From Procambarus clarkii (taxonomy: Eukaryota; Arthropoda; Malacostraca; Decapoda; Cambaridae): a DNA stretch of 64,000 nt. Below, one piece after another: positions 50,583-61,573 of this stretch; the first letter of the stretch is position 1; each line of letters starts with the position of its first letter. The stretch covers positions 8,403,380 to 8,467,379 of the forward strand of contig NC_091169.1 in assembly GCF_040958095.1 (NCBI RefSeq), written 5' to 3'. The translations under genes were made by a program, and so were the position numbers. Below the pieces are notes generated by a model. That model did not search any database and had not been told where the DNA came from. It worked only from the letters and a program-made list of their open reading frames with translations.

Positions 50583-51710
50583 GGTGTTGCCACAAATATA
50601 TTTTCAATTATTTGTTTTATGTATTTCCAATGTGATTTTATTTGTTTTTTTATCATATATGATGCATATTTGTGTCCTTTACAATATGTATACAGTAGAA
50701 CGTTCATAATGTTCCCTGGAACTGTGGTACATGTGTCAGTAATGTGTTCACAATAAATGTTTATTGTTGCAATATTACCTGTTAAAAATTCACTAAAATT
50801 ACAATATGTACAGTTTCACACATTATTTACACAGTAACACTGTATTACACACTCAGTGCTTCGGAAGTGAGTAATAATCAATGAAGTAGTCCATGGTACA
50901 CAGAGCGACTTCGCTCTCAGTGCACCAGGTACAGATAAATTTTTGCTTCCTGTTTCTTCATTCTGTGTGCTTACAAATAACGCTCTCACGTACACCCTTG
51001 GCTTTAGTACTTGTAAGTTGTATGTAGCAAAGCTTGTAAAGCATAAGGTAGTAAAGATTATAGGAAAAGATCAATTTGTAAGGTAGTCTTGAAAAGATTG
51101 CTTTGTATGGTCCCACACAGGAAGAGATTCAGCTTGCCTCAAAGAGTGTCCGTCAGTCAGGAAGAGATTCAGGTATATTTGAAAATATCTATGGAAAACA
51201 CCACCATGGAAGCCGCTAACACTGTTCATCTATGCTACTTGTATCAGATACATCATCACTGAACGCAGAAAACGATTCATCTATGTATCATCTAAATAAA
51301 TTGGAGATAGCATAGGATTGCAAGGGTGATGCTCAAAGCTACAACTGGATACGCTCGCTGTATCGTCCTCATAGGTGCTGTATCACTTGCATCCTACCTT
51401 TGTGTTAGGTCCTTATTACACCTAGCTTCACCAATATTATGACCCTTATGGTCTTCAAAATATAAGGTTTGAATTTCACTGACAGAGCGTTATCTTTCAG
51501 TTATCTTTCAACACCGCGTCGGACAGGTGTTTGGGAGTCAGAGGGGCATGTGCCACCCATGGTTGCTCATTCAATACTAACTCAGCCAGCAGCCCTAGGG
51601 CATTCTGGGAATTTTTTCCAAGATTGCTGCCTCTCACTGGAGGTCCTAAGAGTCCATTTCGTACACAACCAACCTCGTACACATTTAGAATTGGTGCCGA
51701 AAAATCAAAA

Positions 51711-51785
<75 letters not shown>

Positions 51786-52086
51786 TATATACAAGAGGTG
51801 TTACATTCTTGTACAGCCACTAGTACGCATATCGTTTTGGGCAAGTGCCTGGAATACGATCCCCGCCGCGAAGAATCGTTGTTACAACCAAGTACACATT
51901 TTACTGTTGCGTTAAACAGAGGCTACAGTTAAGGATTTGCGCCCAGTAAATCCTCCCCGGCCAGGATACGAACCCATGACAAAGCGCTCGCGGAACGCCA
52001 GGCGAATGTCTTACCACTCCACCACGGAGACTCGGTTGGCACAGTTTCCCGCCGACCGAGAATACTCGGTTGGCGCAGTTAAGTGG
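50583..52086 (-). mobile_element. TTAA element Ma2, one end missing, split by SINE copy 2
   Basis: Same family as Ma1: GGTGTTGCCACAAATATATT at 50583, the cysteine-rich remnant near 50870-51010, GAAGAGATTCAGCTTGCCTC near 51120, and the end GCGCAGTTAAGTGG at 52086 with TTAA at 52087-52090. The left terminus (present in Ma1 at 30125-30372) is absent. It has no LINE-B4, giving the empty site for Ma1. A SINE lies at 51713-52031. The right TTAA joins a Jerky-type transposase. Confidence 0.87.
51713..52031 (-). mobile_element. tRNA-derived SINE (copy 2) with ~70-nt poly(A)
   Basis: Reverse of SINE copy 1: starts (minus) GTCTCCGTGGTGGAGTGGTA, B-box-like GGTTCGTATCC, then GGAGGATTTACTGGGCGCAA, the LINE-G-like 3' end, and a run of 70 T on the plus strand (51713-51782). 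The long unbroken poly(A) suggests a young insertion, or an expanded homopolymer. It sits in Ma2 where Ma1 reads AAAAAGAGTTTTCTCGGTTG. Confidence 0.92.
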
Positions 52087-52090
52087 TTAA

Positions 52091-53480
52091 AATATGTGAG
52101 AACAACAGTGTGTGCTACTTCTGGTGCTGTATGTTCGAGAAAAACAGAAAATTTGGTCAGTATCCACAATTGGATGCTGAAGTGTATAAGTGGTTTATTC
52201 AGCACCGCACAATTGGCATGGCAATACGATTTGAAGAGCTTAAAGTTGCAGCAAGTAAACTTGCCATTCAATTAGGTATAAAAGATTTCAATGCAAGTGA
52301 TGGGTGGGTTAGAAGATTTAAGGCTCGGCATAACATTTCAAACATCAAAAAAATTTCTGGTGAGGCGTCAAGTGCTGATCCCACTAATGTTGATTCATTC
52401 AAGGCTAAATTAAACAAGTACATTGTCAGTAATAATTTAAGCAAATATCAAGTATATAATGCTGACGAGACTGGGTTTATGTGGCGAGCTGTACCAAGTA
52501 CATCCTTAACCAGTAGGATGCAAGAAAATATTCCTGGACGTAAGATAAGCAAGGAACGACTCTCAGTCTTGCTCTGTGCTAATGTTGATGCCTCTCACAG
52601 GACAAAATGTGCCGTGGTAGGCAAGTCTAAAAATCCTCGAGCCTTAAAAAATATAATGCAGACACTACTCGTAATATATTATAGTTCTAAGAAATCATGA
52701 TTTAATCAAACAGTATTTATGGACTGGTTTGAAAACCACTTTTGCAAAGAAATTATAAAATAACAGATCAACAAATGTGGAATAAAGGCCAGTGAGGTTA
52801 AGGCATTGTGGCTGCTAGATAATGCCTCTGCTCATTCCATTAGCAAGTTAATTTCAAGGGACTGCAGAATAAAATGCATGGCACTTCCACCAAGCACAAC
52901 ATTCTTGATCCAGCCCATGGACCAAGGTGTTATCCTTGCTGCTAAATGTGTGTACCAAACAGCAATGCTTGAAGATGTTTTAGTTGTTTTACCTAGCGAG
53001 GAAGATGAATTGACAGGAAAGGATACAAAGGCTCAAAGAACACTAGAAAATCAAAAAAGGTAAACAATTTGGGAAGCAATATTCCACTGGGCTAGGCTTT
53101 GGAATAAAGTGAAAGAAACCACACTAACAAATTTGTGGAAGAAACTGTTAACAGTGAGGCCTAGATGTGAAGCAGCAGTATCTGATAGTGAATTAGATGG
53201 TTTTGAAAATGAAGCCAATGATTTTGAAGGGTTTGAAGAAATGATCCAAACAATGTTGCTTCAAGCTGGTCAGGGTGTACAAGTGAATGATATCAATCTA
53301 TGGTTAGGAAATGATTACAATCCTGGTTATGAATTGTTAACTGAAGAACAGATTGCTCAGTGTTCTTGGAAATGACTCTGATGACTGATGATGACTCGGA
53401 CGATGTTGGTGAGGTTCTGCCTAGAGGTGTCGGATATCAGAAAAGATTGGAACAAATTGAGGAGTGTAATCGTAAGGAGA
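52091..53480 (+). pseudogene. Jerky/pogo-type transposase, 5' part lost, frameshifted
   Basis: The frame from about 52092 reads YPQLDAEVYKWFIQHRTIGM, KLAIQLGIKDFNASDGWVRR and FKARHNISN (CENP-B-type HTH), then SKYQVYNADETGFMWRAVPS (first catalytic Asp), RLSVLLCANVDASHRTKCAV. After a break near 52690 come LWLLDNASAHSISKLISRDC (second Asp; 52806-53063) and TTFLIQPMDQGVILAAKCVY (third Asp). The C-terminal part 53109-53375 is acidic (DSELDGFENEANDFEGFEEM). The first HTH lies left of Ma2 and is missing. A similar first HTH survives in the 22467-24060 element, perhaps the same family. Confidence 0.85.
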
Positions 53481-53482
53481 AA

Positions 53483-55128
53483 ATCGTAAGTGACATATGT
53501 TGCCTGCTATAGAGCGGGGAAGTCTAGCAAAAACAGGCGCTGACTCAGCATGCGTCCCAGGTGGTCTGTTGCTCTTCAGCTGTAAGGCAGGCGTGGCCAC
53601 AAAGAGACAATTACCTAATTATTTCAAAGTCTCTGGTTGATTTTCCGTATTTTTTGTGCTGTAATATTATTCAATAGTGTGTAGTGTGATATATTTATAT
53701 AATAAAATGAGTGAATCATCGCTGTACTCAAAAGTATGGTGTGCATATTGTTGATTCAATTATTATGTTCATCAAACAGTGAACAAATACTTTGTCGGTT
53801 ATTACACTATATACACAGGTTATATATAAGTATCTGCATGTTTTGTTCACCATAACGAACCACTAAGTTGGTATTATGAGTCAAAAAGCAACGAGGAGTG
53901 ACCGCCACACCAGCCAGCCACTCGCTGCCACTCAGTCCCTCAAGACCTCACTTGCCCACATTCTCCTCCCACCATATTGTTTTTTCTTTATTCACTATAT
54001 ACAGACGTTATATATAAGTATCTACATTCGTGTTCACCATAACGAACCACTAAGTTGGCATGCTGAGTGGCAGTGGAATTGGCAGCCCGCCACTGGGTGC
54101 TACTTCCTCCCTCACCTCACCTGACTCGCCCACATTCTCCTTCCACAATACTGTTTTTGCTTTTATTCATTATATACAGACGTTATATATAAGTATCTGC
54201 ATGTTTTGTTCACCACCCCTGTACAACTAAGTTGATATAGATAGTTCAGGCACTAAGAGACGTTGCTACACACAGTCAGCTGGTGGCTGCTTCCCTCACA
54301 CATTCAAGGTCAGACGCACTAAAATTTCACCCCCAACAATACTGTTTGTGGTGTTATTACACTATATACAGATGTTATATATAAGTATCTATATGTTTTG
54401 TTCACCATAACTGTTCAATAAGCTGGTATAATGCCCAAAGAGCATAGTGGCCACCCCTACCAACATGACAAATCATGCAGTTGTTGCCACACCCATCACC
54501 AAAATGTGCTTCTCCCTCACACTCCTTTTGCTGTTATTACACCGTATATACTCTTTATATATATGTATCTACATTCGTGTTCACCATAAAGAATGCTGAG
54601 TGTCAGCCAGTGGCAGCCTGCAGCTGGCTGCCACTCCCTCCCTCCCTCACCTCACCTGACTCGCCACTATTCTCCTCCCACCATGCTGTTTTTGCTTTTA
54701 TATACAGATGTTATATATAAGTATCTGCATGTTTTGTTTACCATAGCAAACAACTAAGCTGGTATAGTGAGTCCAGACAGTAAAAGGTGGTCACACAGTC
54801 AGCAGGCAATGCTACCTCCCTCCCCACCAAGATTACTTCTCCCACTACAGCGCTAATTATTACAACAATCCTGCTATTATCAGAATCCTGGTCATTTTTA
54901 TCACAGTCAGGGGTCTTCTGTAATGATATCATCACTAAATAATAGCATGAACATGTATATTATGGCATTTTTAGGCGTTGCTGTGGTCACAAACTGAGCA
55001 GTAGTGCTGTGCGCTCATGCTGCGTGCGTTAGGCTTGGTGGTTCACTCAATTCTGAGGCCCTCACACCCGGGAATTTGGCCCACGATTTTTTTTATAAAA
55101 TGGCATCCGTTTACAAGAGCCCTGAAGA
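53483..55128 (-). mobile_element. TTAA MITE Mb2 with ~6 internal repeats, both ends truncated
   Basis: Inverted copy of Mb1. Repeats with TTATATATAAGTATCT and GTTCACCATAA-GAAC occur at about 53822, 54009, 54186, 54376, 54552 and 54712 (160-190 bp apart), against four in Mb1. The 3' segment (53483-53700) and 5' segment (54960-55128, ending CGTTTACAAGAGCCCTGAAG) align with Mb1, but neither terminal GGG-TTAA end is present. Confidence 0.82.
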
Positions 55129-55237
55129 AGGTACTCACCTAATTGTACTCACCTAATTGTGCTTGGGGGGGGTTGAGCTTTGGCTCTTTGGTCCCGCCTC
55201 TCAACTGTCAATTAACTGGTAATTACCTAAGTGTAAT

Positions 55238-55668
55238 TATCTAAGTGTAGTTACAGGATGAGAGCTATGCTCATGGTGTCCCGTCTTCCCAACACTCTTT
55301 GTCATATAACGCTTTGAAACTACTGACGGTCTTGGCCTCCACCACCTTCTCACCTAATTTGTTCCAACCGTCCACCACTCTGTTTGCGAAAGTGAATTTT
55401 CTTATATTTCTTCGGCATCTGTGTTTAGCTAGTTTAAATTTATGACCTCTTGTTCTTGAAGTTCCAGGTCTCAGGAAATCTTCCCTATCGATTTTATCAA
55501 TTCCTGTTACTATTTTGTACGTAGTGATCATATCACCTCTTTTTCTTCTGTCTTCTAGTTTTGGCATATTTAATGCCTCTAACCTCTCCTCATAACTCTT
55601 GCCCTTCAGTTCTGGGAGCCACTTAGTAGCATGTCTTTGCACCTTTGTCTTTAATCTGTACACCTTTG
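55238..55668 (-). mobile_element. LINE-B6: short CR1-like LINE with snap-back 5' end
   Basis: 3' 410 bp of LINE-B (frame 55271-55663 reads RHATKWLPELKGKSYEERLE and KLEDRRKRGDMITTYKIVTG, to a normal end lacking the last stop context) with tail units at 55238-55255. At its 5' end, about 20 bp beyond LINE-B homology contains AATCTGTACACC, the complement of the adjoining target GGTGTACAGATT at 55669-55680. TSD-like ACC in sense orientation. Confidence 0.82.
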
Positions 55669-56027
55669 GTGTACAGATTCCTGAGCCTACTGGGCTCTAT
55701 CATATCTACATTTGAAACTGTATGGAGTCAGCCTCCACCACATCACTTCCTAGTGCATTCCATTTATTAATTACAGGGGTACCTCGGTTTAAGAGTTTAA
55801 TCCGTTCCTGGAGACGGCTCGTATTCCGAAGCTAATTTCCCCATAAGAAATAATGGGAAATGAATTAATCCGTTCCTGACTATCCCAAAAACCCCACATC
55901 AAACTAAATTTTTATACCTAATTCATTTAAATAAACCTACAAAACTATGTTCAAGTTATTACTTACCTTGCTGTTGAATGCTGTAGGCGTATGGAAGATG
56001 GTGAGGAGGGGGGGAGGAGGAGAGGAG

Positions 56028-56319
56028 TTACTGTTTGGAAGGGGAGTCCCCTTCCATTATCACATCAGGCAGTGAGGACCTTTCTGGTGTGCACTTCCTG
56101 GCACGTTTTATCTGAGTGCCACTAGGTCCTGGTTGAGGCTCACTGCTCGATTTTCTCACCATAAATCTGTCCATGGAAGCTTGCTTTTCCCTTCTTCGCA
56201 AGCTGTCTCTGTAGTAAGGCTTCACATTGTCATTGAAAAGATTAAGGCAACGGCCTACTACAGCTTTCTCTGGGTGAGTCTTTTCAACAATTGTTTGAAT
56301 CTCTTCCCACATCTGACAC
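56028..56319 (-). pseudogene. Tigger T1 transposase, C-terminal end
   Basis: Reads QMWEEIQTIVEKTHPEKAVV, RCLNLFNDNVKPYYRDSLRR and a basic tail RARKCTPERSSLPDVIMEGD, ending at 56028. Continues the catalytic part at 61574-62525, from which it is separated by LINE-B5. Confidence 0.85.
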
Positions 56320-56549
56320 ACAAAAGGTGACACCCCTAGGGTCAACACTTGCAGCAGAGGAGCTCCAGCATATTTCAACAATCCTAAGTATTGTAGTACA
56401 GGTTGATGGTAGTGAGTGGTGTCCTAGAGAACATAAAGGTATAGTGCTCTTGAAAAATAGGTGAGATAACAGGAAAGTGCTAAGGAAAGTGAAAAATCGG
56501 ATGAGAAAAAATTGCCCTAGTGTTTACAGTGCAGAGAAGAACATTCAAG

Positions 56550-57569
56550 ATGGCCACTGGCAAGGGGAAAAACAAAACAGAGCTTGATTTTGAGGGATTC
56601 AATGAAGAAAGCATTGATATTAGCAGTCTACATAACAAGTTGGTAAATTTAGATACTATAGTGAACTCTCTTGTAGAAATAATTAGTAAATTGAAAGAAA
56701 GTAATGACCATTTGAATAGCAAAGTTTTATGTCTTGAGGGTTTAGTGAAAGACTTGCGCAAGGATAAGAATCAATTGGAAACAAATTGCAAAGCCATGGA
56801 AGAAGAAAATAAACTCTTAAAAATAGCTTTGGAAGAAGTTAAAGTAAATTTAAACATAAATGACTACAGAAGGTTAGGCAAGGAAATTCAACAGGAGAAA
56901 CAGCTTTTGTCAGCACAGATGGAGGAAGTTACACAGGAAATAGAACAGTGCAAGAAAGATATGCAACTCACTTATGCACAAGTGGCCAAGGAGAAGGAAA
57001 AAATAGAAGAAGCAGTAAAGGAAGTCAAACACTGCAGCAACCAAGATAAAACAAACATTAGGCTGGAAGTGAGAAAAGAATTGGCATTAAATCCGAAGTT
57101 GGTGCAAAACACAGTTGATTGGAGTAAGTCCCTGATCATTTTTGGCTGCAAAGAAAAGGCGATAACATCTAGGTCAGAAAGAGCTGTAGAAGAAGCTAAA
57201 GTAGTAGATAAAATTGTTGGCCTCGTGGAAGGTCTTACAACCATAGAGAATGTGTGCGACTACAGGAGAATAGGCAGGTACGTAAAAGGGAAAGATCGAC
57301 CTTTGAGGATCACCCTAAACGGTGCCAAACAGATGGAAGAAGTACTAAGGAATGCTAGAAAATTGCAAAGTGATGAGGATGGGAAAGGGTGGTCGTTAAG
57401 ACGAGATCTTTCAAAAGAAGATAGGGAGAAGCTGAAACTGAACCTCGCTGAGGCAAAACATTTAAATGAGAGCAGGAATCAAGAAGAAATAAATTTTTTT
57501 TTCTACAAAGTGATAGGGGTAGGCAAACCAGTAAAGTGGTACATAAAGGCAAACCAACAAAATCAATAG
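56550..57569 (+). CDS. LINE-B5 ORF1 protein (339 aa, coiled coil)
   Basis: ATG at 56550 (CAAGATGG) opens an intact frame to TAG at 57567-57569. Residues about 20-170 are strongly heptad-like (SLHNKLVNLDTIVNSLVEII, KLKESNDHLNSKVLCLEGLV, KAMEEENKLLKIALEEVKVN, KEKEKIEEAVKEVKHC): a long coiled coil. The C-terminal half has SLIIFGCKEKAITSRSERAV, YRRIGRYVKGKDRPLRITLN and SKEDREKLKLNLAEAKHLNE, resembling the RNA-binding half of L1-type ORF1 proteins; no zinc knuckle is seen. LINE ORF1 proteins trimerise and bind element RNA. The last 100 nt overlap the open ORF2 frame (-1 relative). Confidence 0.85.
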   Translation: MATGKGKNKTELDFEGFNEESIDISSLHNKLVNLDTIVNSLVEIISKLKESNDHLNSKVLCLEGLVKDLRKDKNQLETNCKAMEEENKLLKIALEEVKVNLNINDYRRLGKEIQQEKQLLSAQMEEVTQEIEQCKKDMQLTYAQVAKEKEKIEEAVKEVKHCSNQDKTNIRLEVRKELALNPKLVQNTVDWSKSLIIFGCKEKAITSRSERAVEEAKVVDKIVGLVEGLTTIENVCDYRRIGRYVKGKDRPLRITLNGAKQMEEVLRNARKLQSDEDGKGWSLRRDLSKEDREKLKLNLAEAKHLNESRNQEEINFFFYKVIGVGKPVKWYIKANQQNQ

Positions 57570-60044
57570 AGAGAGGGGGAGTGAAGAATAAGGAGAGGGG
57601 GAACAAGTTCCTGAAGATTGCATACACCAACATAGATGGAGTGAGATCGAAGATACTGGAGTTAAGTGATGTAATACAGCTGCAGACACCAGACATTGTT
57701 GCACTCACGGAGACAAAACTTGAAGATGTAATTTTAAATGAGGTCATATTCCCAAGGGGCTACTCAATTTGGAGACGGGACAGAAAAATTAGGAAAGGTG
57801 GTGGTGTTGCTGTGCTGGTAAAAGAACACCTAAAGGTGAATGAAATAATGACTGCCAATCCACAAGAAGTTGACATAATAGCACTAGAGATCTGCCATGA
57901 GGATGATAAACTAATGATAATAAATGCATATAGTCCACCGCCAAGCAGCACATGGTCAAAGGAGGAGCTAGATAGTAAACGTGAAGGTCTTATAACAATA
58001 ATGAGAGAGATTATAGCGAGAGCGGATAACGATAGATCACGACTGTTGATTGTCGGTGACTTCAACTTGAAATCCATAGACTGGGAAGCACATGAAGCTA
58101 AAACAGAAGATTTTTGGACCTGTAAATTTGTAGACCTCATCCTGGAAACATTCTTGTATCAACATGTTAAACAAGCTACAAGGATGAGGGAAGGGGACGT
58201 TCCCTCCATGCTAGATTTGATATTTACCAGGAAGGAGGAAGAGATATTTGACATTCAGTACCTTCCTCCCTTGGGTAAAAGTGACCATGTCTTTTTGGGA
58301 ATAAAGTATGCAATGCATTATAAGCTGGAAGAAAATAAGGATGTTGAAGCAGTTGAAAAACCAGACTTCAGGAGAGGACATTATGGTGACCTTAGAAATT
58401 TTTTTAGTGAGTATAATTGGACAGACTTGATGCTAGGCAAGGAAGTGAATGAGATGTATGTCAAGTTTTGTGAAATATATGATAAAGGCACAACAAAATT
58501 TATACCAAAACAGAGATGCAGGGCCAGAAAACAGGATTGGTTCGACAGAAATTGTGAGAGGGCAAGAGACCAAAAGACAGAAAAATGGAATCAGTATAGG
58601 AAGAGGCCAAACCCCCAAACATACCAGCGATACAAAGATGCAAGAAACAACTATACAGCAGTAAGGAGAGAGGCAGAAAGAAATTTTGAAAAAGGGATAG
58701 CGGATAAATGTAAAACAAAACTGGGCCTATTCTACAAATTCATAAACAACAAATTGCAGGTAAAGGATAATATCCAGAGGTTGAAAATGGGAAACAGATT
58801 CACGGAAAATGAAAAGGAAATGTGTGAAGCATTAAATGAAAAGTTCCAAAGTGTGTTTGTACAAAATGAAATCTTCAGAGAACCAGACACAATAAGAATT
58901 CCAGAGAACAACAAAGAGCGGATAGAGGTGTCTAGAGATGAAGTGGAAAATATGCTAAAGGAGCTCGGTAAGAACAAAGCAGCTGGCCCAGATGGAGTTT
59001 CACCATGGGTTCTGAGAGAATGTGCATCTGAGCTCAGCATTCCACTTCACCTGATCTTTCAGGCATCCCTGTGTACAGGAATCGTAGCAGACATGTGGAA
59101 ACAGGCTAACATAGTTCCAATCTACAAAAGTGGCAGCAGGGAAGACCCCCTCCATTATAGACCTGTATCATTGACAAGTGTAATAGTGAAAGTATTGGAA
59201 AAACTAATCAAAACTAAATGGGTAGAACACCTGGAGAGAAATTATATAATATCAGACAGACAGTATGGTTTTCGATCTGGAAGATCCTGTGTATCGAATT
59301 TACTCAGTTTCTATGATCGAGCCACAGAGATATTACAGGAAAGAGATGGTTGGGTTGATTGCATCTATCTGGACCTAAAAAAGGCTTTTGACAGAGTTCC
59401 ACATAAGAGGTTGTTCTGGAAACTGGAAAATATTGGAGGGGTGACAGGTAAGCTTCTATCATGGATGAAAAATTTTCTGACTGATAGAAAAATGAGGGCA
59501 GTAATCAGAGGCAATGTATCGGAATGGAGAAATGTCACAAGTGGAGTACCACAGGGTTCAGTTCTTGCACCAGTGATGTTTATTGTGTACATAAATGATC
59601 TACCAGTTGGTATACAGAATTATATGAACATGTTTGCTGATGATGCTAAGATAATAGGAAGGATAAGAAATTTAGATGATTGTCATGCCCTTCAAGAAGA
59701 CCTGGACAAAATAAGTATATGGAGCACCACTTGGCAAATGGAATTTAATGTTAATAAATGTCATGTTATGGAATGTGGAATAGGAGAACATAGACCCCAC
59801 ACAACCTATATATTATGTGAGAAATCTTTAAAGAATTCTGATAAAGAAAGAGATCTAGGGGTGGTTCTAGATAGAAAACTATCACCTGAGGACCACATAA
59901 AGAATATTGTGCAAGGAGCCTATGCTATGCTTTCTAACTTCAGAATTGCATTTAATTACATGGATGGCGATATACTAAAGAAATTGTTCATGACTTTTGT
60001 TAGGCCAAAGCTAGAATATGCAGCTGTTGTGTGGTGCCCATATC
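57470..60044 (+). pseudogene. LINE-B5 ORF2: endonuclease and RT, cut by MITE Mc
   Basis: The frame is open from 57470, just after a TGA at 57467-57469. Endonuclease: FLKIAYTNIDGVRSKILELS, IVALTETKLED, INAYSPPPSSTW, LLIVGDFNLKSIDWEAHEAK, LGKSDHVFLGIKYAMH. Linker: RCRARKQDWFDRNCERARDQ. RT: NKAAGPDGVSPWVL, ANIVPIYKSGSREDPLHYRP, IYLDLKKAFDRVPHKRLFWK, SGVPQGSVLAPVMFIVYIND, MFADDAKIIGRI. Uninterrupted up to VRPKLEYAAVVWCPYL at the TTAA of Mc; residues after that in the open frame are MITE sequence. The first in-frame ATG is inside the endonuclease (EIMTANPQ), so initiation must use a frameshift, reinitiation or a non-AUG codon. The end of ORF2 resumes at 61128. Confidence 0.9.
57497..57503 (+). promoter_or_regulatory. 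Candidate -1 ribosomal slippery heptamer between LINE-B ORF1 and ORF2
   Basis: T TTT TTC in the ORF1 frame (codons TTT at 57498-57500 and TTC at 57501-57503), matching X XXY YYZ. A -1 slip moves reading into ORF2, whose frame is open from 57470. A second candidate, A AAT TTT, is at 57491-57497. LINE-B2 keeps T TTT TTC (ORF1 codons TCT TTT TTC) though not A AAT TTT. No strong stimulatory stem-loop is obvious downstream. Function is inferred. Confidence 0.45.
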
Positions 60045-60048
60045 TTAA

Positions 60049-61123
60049 CACTTTCGCGCTCTCGGCGCTCAAAAAAAAAAATACCCCAGATGCTTTTGGC
60101 ACTTCGCGCGCCTACGCTGTAAGAGTGAAAAAGTGTACACTCTTTTGACTGTCCTGACAATAATTGAAGGCGCACGTATTTAAATTTAGTATCACTGTGT
60201 TCGCAATGAAATTGTCTATAAGAGCATACCTATAAAATGCCGCCCAAGCATAAGGAGTATCAACACCAAATAAAAAACTATGCAGATCACTCGCCGAGAG
60301 CGCCAAACAGCAACAAAATGTTTCCACTTTCTTAATGGTTGCGAAGCCTACAGTTGTCCTACATCGCTAATTTTGGTATCATTGGAATCGCAATAAAATT
60401 CTCTACACGGACATATGCATATGAATGTTTAATATAGGTAATTGCCTACCCGCAAGAGTGTGTGAAGTGGAGAGTAGTTAGCCGCGAGCGCACTGGCGAA
60501 AACACAGGGGGGAAATCATGCTTGGAAAGTTTATACGTTTCCTGACCCTACTTTTCTATGTACGTATTTCTTTTTTATACCAATGTGTTCGCAATAAAAT
60601 TTTCTATAAGATGAACTGTATAACATTGGTACAAAGCATGTGTAAGAGAAGCGCCAAATATAGAACCACGTCGCTCAGTATGCGTTCGCGGCAGAAACGA
60701 ATGCATTGTTTTCATTCGTTTGATGTTTGTCATGTTTATACTTGTTGAAACATTTTATAATTTGTATGACAGTGATCGCAGTAAAATTCCCTACACAGAC
60801 ATATACATAACACATACAAATATTTCCCACGTGTTGGATATATCAACGGCTAAAGGGAACCCACTGCCACACGCTCGCCACACCCCCAAACATACTTTGT
60901 GTATTTTTTTTTTTACTCATAGAAGTTTATGTGATATAATATTCATTCTGGTACCAAAAAATTCGCAAATAAATTCTCTACAAAACAAAAGTATCCCCAT
61001 CCATTTTGGTTAAAAAATGGAATTTATAGAAATATTTTTTCGATTGACGAGAAAAGTAGGCAGTTATGCGGAATCGTAAGAAAAACCAGTGACGAGTTAT
61101 CTCTAATATAAAGCGCGAAAGTG
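60049..61123 (+). mobile_element. TTAA MITE Mc with five ~190-bp internal repeats
   Basis: TTAA at 60045-60048 and 61124-61127; TIRs CACTTTCGCGCTC and the complement of CACTTTCGCGCTT. 1075 bp, no transposase. A unit containing CGCAATAAAATT-TCTA and an ACATA-like segment recurs at about 60205, 60390, 60591, 60778 and 60964, 185-201 bp apart. It interrupts LINE-B5 ORF2. Orientation is arbitrary. Confidence 0.9.
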
Positions 61124-61127
61124 TTAA

Positions 61128-61543
61128 GAAGCACATCAACAAACTGGAAAAGGTGCAAAGACATGCTACTAAGTGGCTCCCAGAACTGAAGGGTAAGAGC
61201 TACGAGGAGAGGTTAGAAGCATTAATCATGCCAAAACTAGAAGACAGAAGAAAAAGAGGTGATATGATCACTACATACAAAATAGTAACAGGAATTGATA
61301 AAATTGACTGGGAAGATTTCCTGAGACCTGGCACTTCAAGAACAAGAGGTCATAGATTTAAACTAGCTAAACACAGATGCCGAAGAAATATAAGAAAATT
61401 CACCCTTCGCAAATAGAGTGGTAGACGGTTGGAACAAGTTAAGTGAGAAGGTGGTGGAGGCCAAGACCGTCAGTAGTTTCAAAGCATTATATGACAGAGT
61501 GCTGGGAAGACGGGACACCACGAGCGTAGCTCTCATCCTGTAA
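61128..61543 (+). pseudogene. LINE-B5 ORF2, C-terminal end
   Basis: Reads KKHINKLEKVQRHATKWLPE, YEERLEALIMPKLEDRRKRG and DMITTYKIVTGIDKIDWEDF, then a one-base insertion (CACCCTTCGC for CACTTTCGC) near 61405 shifts the frame to an early TAG. Three bases are also lost near 61495 (GACAGAGTG for GACAAAGAGTG region). B1 and B2 show the undamaged ending. Confidence 0.87.
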
Positions 61544-61573
61544 CTACACTTAGGTAATTACACTTAGGTAATT

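Larger units (their letters stand above)
56320..61573 (+). mobile_element. LINE-B5: near full-length CR1-like LINE, split by TTAA MITE Mc
   Basis: Contains 5' UTR (56320-56549), ORF1, ORF2 and the 3' tail with two units CACTTAGGTAATTA. ACAC at 56316-56319 and 61574-61577 flanks it, in Tigger T1. About 4.2 kb without Mc. It is the only copy here that includes ORF1. It is damaged by Mc, a one-base insertion near 61405 and a deletion near 61495. Confidence 0.92.

Noticed and set aside
51497..51932. Poly-Lys and poly-Phe proteins
   Set aside because: Translation of the SINE poly(A)/poly(T) run.
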